NCBI GenBank assembly: GCA_016932575.1
Contig: JAFGCO010000070.1
Location: 1-64,000 of the forward strand
Source of the DNA: a bacterium
GTDB lineage: Bacteria; Zhuqueibacterota; QNDG01; JAFGCO01
Reading direction: 5' to 3'
DNA length: 64,000 nt
The notes below the pieces were generated by a model. That model did no database searches. It saw only the letters and a program-made list of their open reading frames with translations, and was not told the DNA's origin. Shown piece by piece: positions 34,675 to 44,900 of the stretch; position 1 is the first letter of the stretch; every line of letters begins with the position of its first letter. Both the position numbers and the translations under genes were made by a program.

Positions 34675-36681
34675 ATGAATGTTTTTAAAATACGCATATT
34701 AGTGTCAATCATTGTGTTAATCGTGATCATGATGTCGGTTGCGGGTTTTTCCGCACCTGCAATCGAAGTGGATGTCGGCCGGATTGTATCGGATATCAGT
34801 CCAACCATGACCGGTATTTTTATTGAAGACATTAATTTCGGTGCCGATGGCGGTTTGTATGCTGAACTGGTGAAAAACCGGTCTTTTGAATTTGACTGGC
34901 CCTTGATGGGCTGGCAGCTGGTTAAAAAAGAAGGAGCGGATGGCCGGATTTTAGTATTAAGAGACAACAATCGGTCCCGGAATCCCCGGTATATCAGGCT
35001 GCTGATTCATCAAGCTGGAGAGGGATTTTTGTTGAAGAACAGCGGATTCCGCGGCATGGGTATCAAGCGGGGCATCGAATACCGGTTCCGTGTGGACACA
35101 CGTCTTGTTCAGGGAGATTTTACCAGGCTTCGTATTGAGATCGTGGACACCCAGGGCAAGGTGCTTGCAAAAGGTCAGGTCAACGGAATATCGTCGGACT
35201 GGAAGACCCTGAAATGCAGGATGAAAGCCAGGGAGCAGACCGCCAGAGGCAGCCTGAATATCTGGATTGAAGGATCCGGTCAGCTGGAGATGGATAATGT
35301 ATCTCTGTTTCCGGGCGATACGTGGAAAGGGCGCGAGAATGGTTTGCGGGCCGATCTGGTGCAACTGCTCGTGGATATGAAACCGGGGTTTTTCCGGTTT
35401 CCGGGTGGATGCATTGTTGAGGGATATAACCTGTCGCAGCGATATCAGTGGAAGCATACGATCGGCGATCCGATGGAACGGATCTGGAATATTAACCGAT
35501 GGAATTTTGAATTTAAGCATCGTCTCACTCCCGATTATTTTCAATCCTACGGGCTGGGATTTTACGAATACTTTCTGCTTGCCGAAGATATGGGCGCAGA
35601 ACCCATGCCGATTATTAATTGCGGAATGGCCTGTCAGTTTAATACAGCAGAACTGATGCCGATGGATCAGATCGGTCCATTGGTTCAGGATGCATTGGAT
35701 CTGATTGAATTCGCCAACGGATCCGCTGATTCAGAATGGGGTAAAATACGGTCTGATATGGGACATCCCGATCCATTTGACATGAAGATGATCGGCATCG
35801 GAAACGAACAGTGGGGTCCTCAGTATATTGAACGTTATCAGATTTTTGCAAAGGCCATCAAAGACAAATATCCGGATATGGCCCTTATCGCGGCCACGGG
35901 TTCAGATGGTTCGATCTTTCCCGACGGACATCGGGAGATCGACTATCTGTGGTCCAAATGGCGGGAACTCAAACCGGAAATCGTGGATGAACATTTTTAC
36001 CGGAAACCCGAATGGTTTCTTGAAAATACAGACTGGTATGACACGTATCAGCGTGAGGGGCCCGGACTTTTTGTTGGCGAGTATGCGGCACAAAGCGCTG
36101 GTGTGGCGAGTCCGGACAATCGCAACACCTGGAAATGCGCGTTGTATGAAGCGGCTTTCATGATCGGTATGGAACGGAACGCGGACTTGGTGAGAATGAG
36201 CTGCTATGCGCCTTTGTTTGGCCATGAGGACGCCTGGCAATGGCGCCCGGATCTGATCTGGTTTGATAATCTGAATGCATATGGCTCGGCCAATTATTAT
36301 GTACAGAAACTTTTTTCTATTCATACTGGAACCCATCTTGTTTTAACCACGGTTAAAGATGTGCCCGTTTTGGATACAACCAAAACAGCGCTGCATGCGA
36401 GCGCTACTCTGGATCAAACCTCAGATGAAGTCATCATTAAAGTCGTTAATGCAGCTGACATGCCTGTTGATGTTTTCCTTGATTTAAAGGGTATTGAGGA
36501 AATTGCCGGGGAGAGCTGTGTGATTCTTCTCAGTTCAAAATCGCTTGAAGATGAAAACTCTCTGCAGGTTCCCCAAAAGATCGTTCCGGCAGAATCATTC
36601 CTGAATATAAGCGGTACTCAGTTCATCTATCAATTTGAGCCCTATTCTTTGACAATTATTCGGGTGCCCGTGAAAAAGTAG
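34675..36681 (+). CDS. GH51 alpha-L-arabinofuranosidase
   Basis: A retaining arabinofuranosidase acting on arabinan and arabinoxylan decorations. The 668-residue protein has a signal peptide (VSIIVLIVIMMSVAGFSAPA) and begins the mature part with ISPTMTGIFIEDINFGADGGLYAELVKNRSFE (given here as the family's opening block, split over residues ~43-75). A carbohydrate-binding-like insert spans ~75-210. The TIM barrel follows with FFRFPGGCIVEGY, MIGIGNEQWGPQY (acid/base Glu378), VDEHFYRKPEWF and LFVGEYAAQSAG (nucleophile Glu469). The C-terminal beta domain closes with PYSLTIIRVPVK. No T9SS tail; periplasmic location likely. Confidence 0.9.
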   Translation: MNVFKIRILVSIIVLIVIMMSVAGFSAPAIEVDVGRIVSDISPTMTGIFIEDINFGADGGLYAELVKNRSFEFDWPLMGWQLVKKEGADGRILVLRDNNRSRNPRYIRLLIHQAGEGFLLKNSGFRGMGIKRGIEYRFRVDTRLVQGDFTRLRIEIVDTQGKVLAKGQVNGISSDWKTLKCRMKAREQTARGSLNIWIEGSGQLEMDNVSLFPGDTWKGRENGLRADLVQLLVDMKPGFFRFPGGCIVEGYNLSQRYQWKHTIGDPMERIWNINRWNFEFKHRLTPDYFQSYGLGFYEYFLLAEDMGAEPMPIINCGMACQFNTAELMPMDQIGPLVQDALDLIEFANGSADSEWGKIRSDMGHPDPFDMKMIGIGNEQWGPQYIERYQIFAKAIKDKYPDMALIAATGSDGSIFPDGHREIDYLWSKWRELKPEIVDEHFYRKPEWFLENTDWYDTYQREGPGLFVGEYAAQSAGVASPDNRNTWKCALYEAAFMIGMERNADLVRMSCYAPLFGHEDAWQWRPDLIWFDNLNAYGSANYYVQKLFSIHTGTHLVLTTVKDVPVLDTTKTALHASATLDQTSDEVIIKVVNAADMPVDVFLDLKGIEEIAGESCVILLSSKSLEDENSLQVPQKIVPAESFLNISGTQFIYQFEPYSLTIIRVPVKK

Positions 36682-36846
36682 AATATGCCTAACTGCGGCA
36701 AGGATTTGAGGAACATCAATTTAAATCAGAAAATGAAAGAAGAATTCATGTATTGAAGAGATCATTCGGCAGAATAAGCATCATTATCGATACTTGTTGC
36801 GCATAAGACATGTCGCTGCATAATCATTCAGTTTAAGGATTCGAAC

Positions 36847-39531
36847 GTGTTTAAAAAAGGAATCATTCCATTATTATTCGCCATTGGTCTGTGTGTCCCG
36901 GTTTTTCGGGCTCATGCCCAGGATTTGGCATTTCCCGGAGCAGGGGGATGGGCTGCCTACACACCGGGAGGCCGAGGGGGAGCGATCATTCGTGTGACCA
37001 ATCTGAATCGCAGTGGTAACGGCTCGTTTGCATCGGCTGTCGCAGCCTCAGGTCCCAGAATTGTGGTATTCGAAGTAGGCGGTGTCATCGATTTGAATGG
37101 TGCAGGAGTTGCTATTTATCACCCGTATTTAACCATTGCAGGCCAGACTGCGCCTTCTCCGGGAATCACGGTCATTGACGGCAGTCTTTCGATCGACAAT
37201 ACACACGATATTCTCATTCAGCATATCCGGATTCGTCCTGGCGCCGCCCGTCATAATGTGGGATGGGAACCGGACGGCATTTCGCTGAACAGTTCGCATC
37301 ATGTGATTCTCGATCATTGTTCCGTGAGCTGGGCTGTGGATGAAAACATGTCGGCTTCAGGTCCAAGATTCGAGGGAAGCACCCCGGACGAATGGCGGGC
37401 CAATACGTCACATACGGTTACATTCAGTCATAATATTATTGCCGAAGCATTGAGCCATGCCACCCATTCCAAAGGAGAGCACTCAAAAGGATCACTCATC
37501 CATGACAATGTGACGGAAGTGGCAATCGTCAAGAATCTCTATGCGAGCAATGAGAGGAGAAATCCATATTTCAAAGCCGGCGCGCGGGGTGTCGTTGTGA
37601 ACAACCTTATTTATAATCCGGGTGCAGTGGCAATACAGTACAACCTGGTGTCCAGTGAATGGGGAGATAATGAGCGTCAAACCGGTCGGATGTCTGTCGT
37701 CGGCAACTTTATGAAATATGGTCCGAGCACCCAAAGTCCGGCTTTAATGGATGCGGATGCCGGTCCTCTCGAACTTTTTATGGATGACAATATTGCCCTG
37801 AATCAGCGAGGAGGTTCCATATCGCTCTATGATGGTGTCGCTTCGAAACTGGTTGATACGAAACCTGTATGGCATGACAATCTACAGATTATTCCGGCAA
37901 GTGATATTTTTAATGATGTGATTGCCAGCGCGGGGGCTCGACCATGGGATCGGGACGAAATTGATGAACGTATCATCCGGGGGGTTCTTGATGGTACAGG
38001 TGAAATTATTGATTTTGAGACTGACGTGGGCGGATTTCCTGTTCCTCAACCAGCCTATGCCGTTTTTCATGAAGAAGACTGGGATTTGAGCAATATGATG
38101 AGTCTGTTTCCGACAGCACAAATCATTTCACCTGTTGAAAATGAGCTGTTCCAACAGGATTCGACCATTATCGTCAGTGTAAAAGCCGGTGATTATGACG
38201 GGTCAGTGACATCTGTTGAGCTGTTTGTGAATGGCGTATCCTTTGGAAAGGATTTATCCTTGCCTTATAAGTGGCAATTTTCATTGAACAGTATCGGTGA
38301 TTACACCCTTGTTGCTGCTGCAACTGATAATAGCGGACGTGAGACCATAACAGATGCCACATCGATCCAGGTTGTTGATATCATTATGTATCAGTTTGAG
38401 ATGGATTACATCGGATCCGGTACAGTGGCGCAGACACCAGATGGATTTGTTTTTGAGAAAGGGACTGAAATAAAACTAACTGCCATGCCTGAAGAAGGCT
38501 TTGAATTTGCTGAATGGTCTGGCGATCTTTACGGAGGGATGAATCCGGCAATCCTTGTGATGAATGATCGTCAGTCGATAACCGCGCATTTTATTGAATC
38601 CGTTGAGCCGGAATTGAGTCTTTATCTTGCATTTGACGGCACCTCACGAAACACTGTACAAGATTTATCCGACAATTCACATCTGGCCTTTATTACAAAC
38701 ATGAATCCGATCGCATTAATCAGCGGTCCCTTTGGTGATGCGCTTGAATTCGATGGTCTGGATGATTATTTGCGGGTGTTTAAAAAGGACGCCCTTGACT
38801 TTACAGCACATGGTTTTTCTATCTGTTTCTGGATTAAAACGGAAGAAACTGAAAAACCAGTGTCCTGGCTGTCGTTTATGGAGGGCACTATTGGTTATAA
38901 TATAGTTCAGACACTGTCGCAGGTGCGATTTGAAATGAATGATGGATTTGTACCCTCAAGCGTGGAAGTTACATCTCAAACTTTCACAGATGGAAATTGG
39001 AATTTTATATCAGCTGTTGTTCGGCGGAATCCTGATGAACTTTTTCTCTATAAGAACACCTCATTATTATCATCGGCTGTGGACAGTACAGGCAGCCTGT
39101 CCAATACCGCTCTGAATCTGTTACTGGCGACAGATGTCAATCGGAATGATTTTTTTAAAGGTGCCATGGATGAGGTGCGTATATATAATTATGCACTTAC
39201 AGATGCAGAAATCCTGACGCTCTATACAAAAAATAACACTTCTTATGATTCAGAAGCGATGCCCCGAAATCACGTTCTCTCCACACATTGCTACCCCAAT
39301 CCTTTCAATCCAGTCACTCAAATTGAATATACAGTGCCTGAAAAAAACAAAATTAAATTGTTGGTTTACAATATTTATGGGCAGCGAGTTGCTGTTTTGG
39401 AGGATGATGTCAAGGAGGCCGGTAAATATCAGGTAATATTTGATGCCTCGAAATTGCCCAATGGATTGTATCTGGTTCAGTTAAACATGATCACGGAATC
39501 TATTGGTCAAAAAATATTGCTGATAAAGTAG
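36847..39531 (+). CDS. Multidomain PL1-like pectate lyase with Ig, InlB-like, LamG and T9SS domains
   Basis: GTG start with AAGGA 7 bases upstream; signal peptide ends VFRAHAQ. Residues ~25-410 form the lyase helix: LAFPGAGGWAAYTPGGRGG, LTIAGQTAPSPGITV, HVILDHCSVSWAVDEN, SHATHSKGEHSKGSLIHDN and NERRNPYFKAGARG. Residues ~420-510 are an Ig-like domain. Residues ~515-583 form a small Gly/Phe-rich module (GYxFAEWSGD-like, here EGFEFAEWSGDLYGG) resembling divergent InlB repeats. A LamG domain follows (~590-795), then the sorting domain (CYPNPFNPVTQIEY). It parallels the lyase at 6784 but the accessory modules differ, suggesting different substrate presentation. Confidence 0.87.
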   Translation: MFKKGIIPLLFAIGLCVPVFRAHAQDLAFPGAGGWAAYTPGGRGGAIIRVTNLNRSGNGSFASAVAASGPRIVVFEVGGVIDLNGAGVAIYHPYLTIAGQTAPSPGITVIDGSLSIDNTHDILIQHIRIRPGAARHNVGWEPDGISLNSSHHVILDHCSVSWAVDENMSASGPRFEGSTPDEWRANTSHTVTFSHNIIAEALSHATHSKGEHSKGSLIHDNVTEVAIVKNLYASNERRNPYFKAGARGVVVNNLIYNPGAVAIQYNLVSSEWGDNERQTGRMSVVGNFMKYGPSTQSPALMDADAGPLELFMDDNIALNQRGGSISLYDGVASKLVDTKPVWHDNLQIIPASDIFNDVIASAGARPWDRDEIDERIIRGVLDGTGEIIDFETDVGGFPVPQPAYAVFHEEDWDLSNMMSLFPTAQIISPVENELFQQDSTIIVSVKAGDYDGSVTSVELFVNGVSFGKDLSLPYKWQFSLNSIGDYTLVAAATDNSGRETITDATSIQVVDIIMYQFEMDYIGSGTVAQTPDGFVFEKGTEIKLTAMPEEGFEFAEWSGDLYGGMNPAILVMNDRQSITAHFIESVEPELSLYLAFDGTSRNTVQDLSDNSHLAFITNMNPIALISGPFGDALEFDGLDDYLRVFKKDALDFTAHGFSICFWIKTEETEKPVSWLSFMEGTIGYNIVQTLSQVRFEMNDGFVPSSVEVTSQTFTDGNWNFISAVVRRNPDELFLYKNTSLLSSAVDSTGSLSNTALNLLLATDVNRNDFFKGAMDEVRIYNYALTDAEILTLYTKNNTSYDSEAMPRNHVLSTHCYPNPFNPVTQIEYTVPEKNKIKLLVYNIYGQRVAVLEDDVKEAGKYQVIFDASKLPNGLYLVQLNMITESIGQKILLIK

Positions 39532-39636
39532 TTGCTTATTTTGGGATATATTTATACATTTACATGCCTTTTAAACATACTTCATGTTCAAAATTAGGAA
39601 CGGATCATTTTTAATTCATACAGCAAGGAGCACATG

Positions 39637-40455
39637 ATGAAAATTCTTTACTTTGTGCCAGATCTGAAGAATCCGTTTTGGGAAGAAATTACTCAGGGTG
39701 TAAGGGATGAAGCGGGTTTAAAGCATCATTCTTTGAAAACGTTCAGTGCCGATGATCAAAGTGACCTTCAGATATCTCAATTGCAAAATTTTAAAACCGA
39801 AAATCCTGACGCTATTTTGATTTCTCCGATCGAGATTGAAAAAATATCGGATATCTGTCATGAAATTATGGAATCAGGGCTTCCCATTGTGGCCATCGAT
39901 CAGCATATGGTACATACCGTTCATGCCAGTGTTATTTCCGGAAATTTGACCGGTGGAATCCTGGCGGCGAAGTTTATCGGAGATCATTCAAATAAAGCGG
40001 CGATCATTCATATCAAAGCACCTCATGGTTATGAAAATGCTGCTTTAAGGAGAAAAAGTTTTATCAATGAAACCCGTAGACAAAATAATTTTATTGTCAA
40101 AACGATTGAAGGAGAATGTGACAGGAGAACTTCTCAATCACGGATGCAAGAGGTGCTGAATGAAAAGCTGGAATTCAATGCAGTGTTTACTGAAAATGAT
40201 GTCATGGCTTTAGGGGTCATTGACGCATTAAAACGGATCAATTACACATCGTGGCCGATCATTGTTGGTTTTGACGGGATCCCCGAGGCCATTGAGTCAA
40301 TAAAAAGAAATGAAATGTCCGCTACGGTTCAGCAGCAGCCTCAGGAAATGGGTCAGCGGGCTATGGAGCTGGTCGAAAAAATCCGTCTCGGACATCCCTA
40401 TGAAGAGGTCGCTAATATTCCCACGCGGCTGCTGGCCATGGAAAATCTGTCATAG
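39637..40455 (+). CDS. Sugar-binding protein of the ribose-binding/LacI sensor fold, without signal peptide or DNA-binding domain
   Basis: ATG 39637 (6 bases after AAGGAG) is preferred over 39634. The 272-residue protein has the full periplasmic-binding-protein type 1 fold: VPDLKNPFWEEITQGVRDEA, PDAILISPIE, GLPIVAIDQ, VFTENDVMALGVIDAL, VGFDGIPEAIESIKRNEMSATV and the closing QEMGQRAMELVEKIRLG. It starts directly with the first beta strand (MKILYFVPDL), so there is neither a signal sequence nor an HTH. It should be cytosolic. It converges with the AraC regulator gene, the stop codons being 3 bp apart. A ligand sensor that works with another regulator is a plausible role; a mis-annotated ABC binding protein is unlikely without export. 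Confidence 0.8.
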   Translation: MKILYFVPDLKNPFWEEITQGVRDEAGLKHHSLKTFSADDQSDLQISQLQNFKTENPDAILISPIEIEKISDICHEIMESGLPIVAIDQHMVHTVHASVISGNLTGGILAAKFIGDHSNKAAIIHIKAPHGYENAALRRKSFINETRRQNNFIVKTIEGECDRRTSQSRMQEVLNEKLEFNAVFTENDVMALGVIDALKRINYTSWPIIVGFDGIPEAIESIKRNEMSATVQQQPQEMGQRAMELVEKIRLGHPYEEVANIPTRLLAMENLS

Positions 40456-40458
40456 AAT

Positions 40459-41433
40459 TCAAAGACCGATTTGATGAATTTCTTCGTGAAGAAATCTGCG
40501 ATTCATGGTTTTTCGGTTGTTGTCTTCCCTCCTGGTTTTTTCTCCCCGGGAGTATGTTCTCAGTTGAATGGGAGAGACTCCCATGCGTTTTTTAAAAAAT
40601 TTTGAAAAATAGTACTGGGATTCAAATCCTGTAATCATGGCGATCTCTTTTACGGACAGGGTCGTGCTCAACAATAAATTTTTCGCTTTGTTTAATTTTA
40701 ACTGTAAAAAATACTGGATAGGCGGTAGCCCGGTATAATGACGAAACATTCGTCGGAACCATGAATAGCCGACTCCCAGTTCTTCTGCCAGTGCTTCGAT
40801 TTGAATTTGTCTGTCTATGCGATCCATCATAATTGTTTTTGCATTTTGAACGATGATTTCGATTTCCTTGCTTCCGAATTTTTTTAATTTTTCTTTTGTA
40901 ATGATTTGAGCGATTATTTGATAGGTCAAAGCAGTGATGGTTTCCCTGAAACCGACATTTTCACTTTCAATCAATTCCAGCACTTTCTGATATAATTGAA
41001 TCAGGGTCTCATCCAAACCGATTTTAATCACAGCCTTTTCAGGAGAGAGAATGTTATACTGGCTGAATTTCTGAGGCTGAATGCCGTTGAAAGATATCCA
41101 ATGTTCTCTCCATCCGGTTCTCTGGTCCGGCATGTATCTGTGCCAGATACCCGGAAATAAAATCATCAGGGTTCCTTCTTCGATTTGTTTTTTCCCGGTT
41201 GCTTTGGATTCAAATGAACCTTTTCCACGTGTGATGTAGATGATTTGAAATTCGTGAAGAATACGGCCATGGTGGGAATCAAACATATAAGCGTCCGGAT
41301 GTTTTGTCGGCGGGTAGGATGTGTTCGGTGGCAGATCTGCGCTTCCGCTTCCTGTTACATAGAGTCCCCATAAATTATCTGATTCTGCTATGGTTAAATA
41401 TTTAAACACAGAGTATTTGGTGCGGATCATCAT
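40459..41433 (-). CDS. AraC-family transcriptional regulator
   Basis: The only minus-strand gene in the window. Residues ~55-150 resemble the AraC N-terminal cupin (ILHEFQIIYITRGKGSFES, GTLMILFPGIWHRYMPD). The C-terminal ~100 residues hold two HTH motifs: IQIEALAEELGVGYSWFRRMFRHY and SVKEIAMITGFESQYYFSKFFKK (both as recognised blocks), followed by the family's GVSPIQLRTY. It faces the TonB receptor gene across a 495-bp divergent region and converges with the orphan sugar-binding gene. It is the best candidate for the sugar-responsive activator of the locus. The start may be either of two adjacent ATGs. Confidence 0.88.
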   Translation of the reverse strand: MMIRTKYSVFKYLTIAESDNLWGLYVTGSGSADLPPNTSYPPTKHPDAYMFDSHHGRILHEFQIIYITRGKGSFESKATGKKQIEEGTLMILFPGIWHRYMPDQRTGWREHWISFNGIQPQKFSQYNILSPEKAVIKIGLDETLIQLYQKVLELIESENVGFRETITALTYQIIAQIITKEKLKKFGSKEIEIIVQNAKTIMMDRIDRQIQIEALAEELGVGYSWFRRMFRHYTGLPPIQYFLQLKLNKAKNLLLSTTLSVKEIAMITGFESQYYFSKFFKKRMGVSPIQLRTYSRGEKTRREDNNRKTMNRRFLHEEIHQIGL

Positions 41434-41600
41434 TGGATATCAGCCTTTATTTAATGCATAGACATGTGTCAAAAAGTACAAAAAAAAATCCAAATAGTCT
41501 ATTTATTTTTTTTTGATTTTAATAATACTTTAATGAAAAGATTTATTTTGCATCATTCAGGGATATTTGGTTTGCTGTTTTATGATGTTGGATGATGTTT

Positions 41601-41630
41601 TTCACCGTTTTTCACTGTTATTCACTTTAA
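41601..41630 (+). promoter_or_regulatory. Three phased TTCAC repeats (possible activator site)
   Basis: TTCACCGTTT, TTCACTGTTA and TTCACTTTAA follow each other with an exact 10-bp period, so the TTCAC cores lie on one face of the helix. Their position between the AraC gene and the receptor gene fits direct-repeat binding by an AraC-type protein. Binding is inferred, not shown. Confidence 0.45.
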
Positions 41631-41661
41631 TTTTAATGAAAAATTTTTTAAATATACATTG

Positions 41662-41685
41662 TTAAAATATCGCTCGATATATTAA
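41662..41685. promoter_or_regulatory. 24-bp near-palindrome
   Basis: TTAA-A-ATATCG-CT-CGATAT-A-TTAA pairs over 10 of 11 arm positions. It is the best dyad in the divergent region and could be an operator for a dimeric regulator. AT-richness raises the chance of random palindromes, but the central ATATCG/CGATAT arms are unlikely to be only AT bias. Confidence 0.4.
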
Positions 41686-41928
41686 ATTTTTCATTTTAAA
41701 ATGCTTCAGCAAAACGATTCTTAATTTTGTAATGATGATACGTTTTTCCAATGTCAAAAATTATATTATTTTTTTAATTGATTAAAGAATCAAAATGATT
41801 GTTCTGCATCAATTCTTTCAAAAATAAAATGATTGATGTGTTCGAAATCTTCATTCATATCATTCAATAAAAGAATCATCGTAAGAGTTAATAATCACTG
41901 CGTTTAACACATCCATGAAGGAGGAACT

Positions 41929-44900
41929 ATGCAAAAGAGAGGGCTAACGATCTGTTATTTTGGGCTGGCGCTTCTCATGTTGATGAATATTGGCATGGGT
42001 TATGGAGCCGTCACCGGAAAGATCATGGGTGTCGTTACCGATGCCAGAGAAAATGTGCCTCTGCCCGGCGCCAATGTCATGATTCAGGGGACCTCACTTG
42101 GCGCTGCAACTGATGTTAACGGTCAATATTCCATCATCAATGTGCCCCCTGGTATTTATGAGCTTCGAGTGACCATGATGGGATATCAGGAAACCATCAT
42201 TCAGGAGGTACGGGTAAGAATTGGTTTATCCAGCAGTATCGATGTTGGTTTAAATCAGACAGTGATTGAGACCGGGGATGTGGTTACAGTGGTGGCCGAA
42301 CGTCCGTTGGTTCAGCCTGATGAAACTTTTTCGATATCCAGTGTTGGTGCGGAAGATATTAAGGATTTGCCGGTACAGTCGATGCAGGATGTTCTGGCGC
42401 TTCAGGCCGGTGTGGTGCGTGACAGGAATGATTTTCATATTCGGGGCGGCCGCGCCAATGAAGTTGTGTTTCTTGTGGATGGCATGGAAGTGACCGACGT
42501 ATACGAGGGGAAGAGCATGGGAGCGACCGTTGAAAAAGACGCCATTCAGGAAATGCAGCTGGTCAGCGGTACGTTTAATGCGGAATACGGGAAAGCCATG
42601 TCGGGTATTGTCAACATTATCACACGCGAAGGCGGAAACAGATATTCGGGAAAACTGAACGTTTATGCCGGTGATTATGTGTCCGGTGATGACATTTATT
42701 CTGTACTGAAAGACGTTGCCCCGGGGCCGGAAGATCCGGAAACCGGAGTAATAACAGAGGTCGAATGTCTGGAAAATCCGCTGGATAACTTGAATTTAAC
42801 CCTGAATACGGATTTTACATTAAGCGGTCCGTTCCCGTTTCTCGGGGAGAAATTTTCATTTTTTGCGAACGGACGTTATGTTTCCAGTGACGGATATCTG
42901 TACGGAAGCCGCTGGTTCACACCGCAGGGTTTGCCGGGAGACAGATCAGCGGTGCCGATGACAGCCAGAGAAAGTTACTCGGCGCTTGGCAAGCTGACGT
43001 ATCATATGACATCCAATTTGAAGATGAATTATCAATTGATGTTTGATAAATCACATGAACCTATCCGCAGCTATGTTCGCGATTACAAATACGTACCGGA
43101 AGGACTGCGTCAAGAGTTCTCCGAAAGTTACACGCATATGTTTTCAGTTACTCATGCGCTTTCTCAGAATACATTCTATGAGTTGCGTCTTGCAGGAATG
43201 TATCGCCAGGCCGACTCGTATCTCTATGAAGATCCCGGCAAAACCCCGGGCTGGCTGGTTAAGGAGGCTGAAGGAGATCCGTTCGATCCCTATACAGACG
43301 AGGGCAGCGCAAAGCTCGATTCGCTTCAACAGAACAGTGTGACGTATTCCTGGGTGATTGATCCCGACAATCCGGAGGGGTATATCCATCCCGATTCTGT
43401 CAATACACCGACGTCATTCAGTTTTCAGCACGCAGGGACGGAAAGAAAACATACTTATCGGGATTATGGATTTGTCAGTGCGAAATTTGATATTACCAGC
43501 CAGATCAATTCGGCCAATCAGATCAAAGCCGGATTTGAAGCTAAAATTCATGAACTGAAAATGGATGAATACGATTTGATCGCTAAAAAGAATGAAACCG
43601 GCACGCAGGATATCATTCCCTACACACCGGATATCCCTCTGACCACTTCACTCAGTCGTGATCAGTACAGCTATAATCCTATGGAATTTTCAGCCTACAT
43701 TCAGGATAAAATCGAGTTGAAGGAAATGATCATTAATGTAGGATTACGGTTTGATTATTTTGATCCGGATGCCGCCATTCCGACAGATATCCGAGATCCG
43801 GACATTATTCGGCCGCTGAAAGAGGAAAATATCTATAAGAATTGGGATGCGGCCCATGCAGACACGCTCTCACAAGTCGCTTTGGAAGATTATATGGAGG
43901 GCCTGGATCAATACACCATTGAAGAACGAAAAAACTTTATGAGAAAAGATGTGGATGCCAAAATGCATATCAGCCCCAGAATCGGCATTGCCTATCCGAT
44001 CACGGATAAAGGCATTATCCATTTTTCATACGGCCATTTTCTGGGCATGCCCGGTTTTCAATATCTGTACAATGATGCAGATTACAAGATGGCAAGCGGC
44101 GGCGGAAACCGGCTGATAGGGAATCCGGATTTGGAGCCGGAGAAAACCGTGCATTATGAGATCGGTCTGCAGCAGCAGCTGGGCAATGACATCGGTCTGG
44201 ATGTGACCCTTTTCTATAAAGACACAAGGGACTGGGTGGGATCCAGCCCGCTGTATAAAACAGTGAGTCCGGCAATCGGGTATTCAAAATATGTAAACAA
44301 GGACTATTCGAATGTTTATGGTATGACGCTGGATCTGGAAAAACGCTTCAGCCGCTCTTTTTCTGCCCGTGTTTTTTATGCCTATCAACTGGCCGAAGGC
44401 ACCTATTCTGATCCCAAGGACGCCTTTGACGATGTGTATAATTCCGGAGATCCTGAGGAAGAACGGATTGCACTGATCCCGATGAACTGGGATCAGCATC
44501 ATACATTGAATGCATATATGACCATGAACACCCATGGATGGACCCTGACAGCGACCGCGAGATATCAATCCGGGCGTCCCTATACGCCTGAAATCGCCAA
44601 GGCAGAAGCGACCGGAGGCGCCTCTTATGTGGGATGGACGGCCAACAGCCAGCGCATCCCCGCTTCGAGCAGTCTGGACCTTCGAATACTTAAATCCATC
44701 CCGGTGGGTTCACTCAGTTTTCAGTTTTATGCGGTGGCATATAATGTACTGGATCAGCGCGGAGTACGCGGTGTTTTTGCAAACACAGGACAGCCGGATT
44801 ATGATTCCAATACCGATGCAGATTATCATGGTTATGATTCAGAACGGATCGGCAGTTATAATGAGCAGCTCAGACGTCCGGACCATTATCAGCCGCCCCG

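Larger units (their letters stand above)
41434..41928. promoter_or_regulatory. 495-bp AT-rich divergent control region
   Basis: The largest gene-free stretch in the window, between the divergent AraC and TonB-receptor genes. It is strongly AT-rich and holds three 10-bp-phased TTCAC repeats (41601-41625), a near-palindrome at 41662-41685 and AAAATGATTG direct repeats at 41792 and 41826 with an ATTGATG/CATCAAT inverted pair. The receptor ATG at 41929 has GGAGG 7-8 bases upstream. No ORF with coding character was seen. It most likely holds the promoters and operators of both genes. Confidence 0.6.

Noticed and set aside
36734..36757. Short ORF MKEEFMY upstream of the second lyase
   Set aside because: Only seven codons, no ribosome site, and such strings are expected by chance in this spacer.
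41434..41928. CRISPR array or small RNA in the AT-rich spacer
   Set aside because: The only repeats are 5-10 bases with 10- or 34-bp spacing; there is no regular repeat-spacer pattern and no convincing structured RNA.
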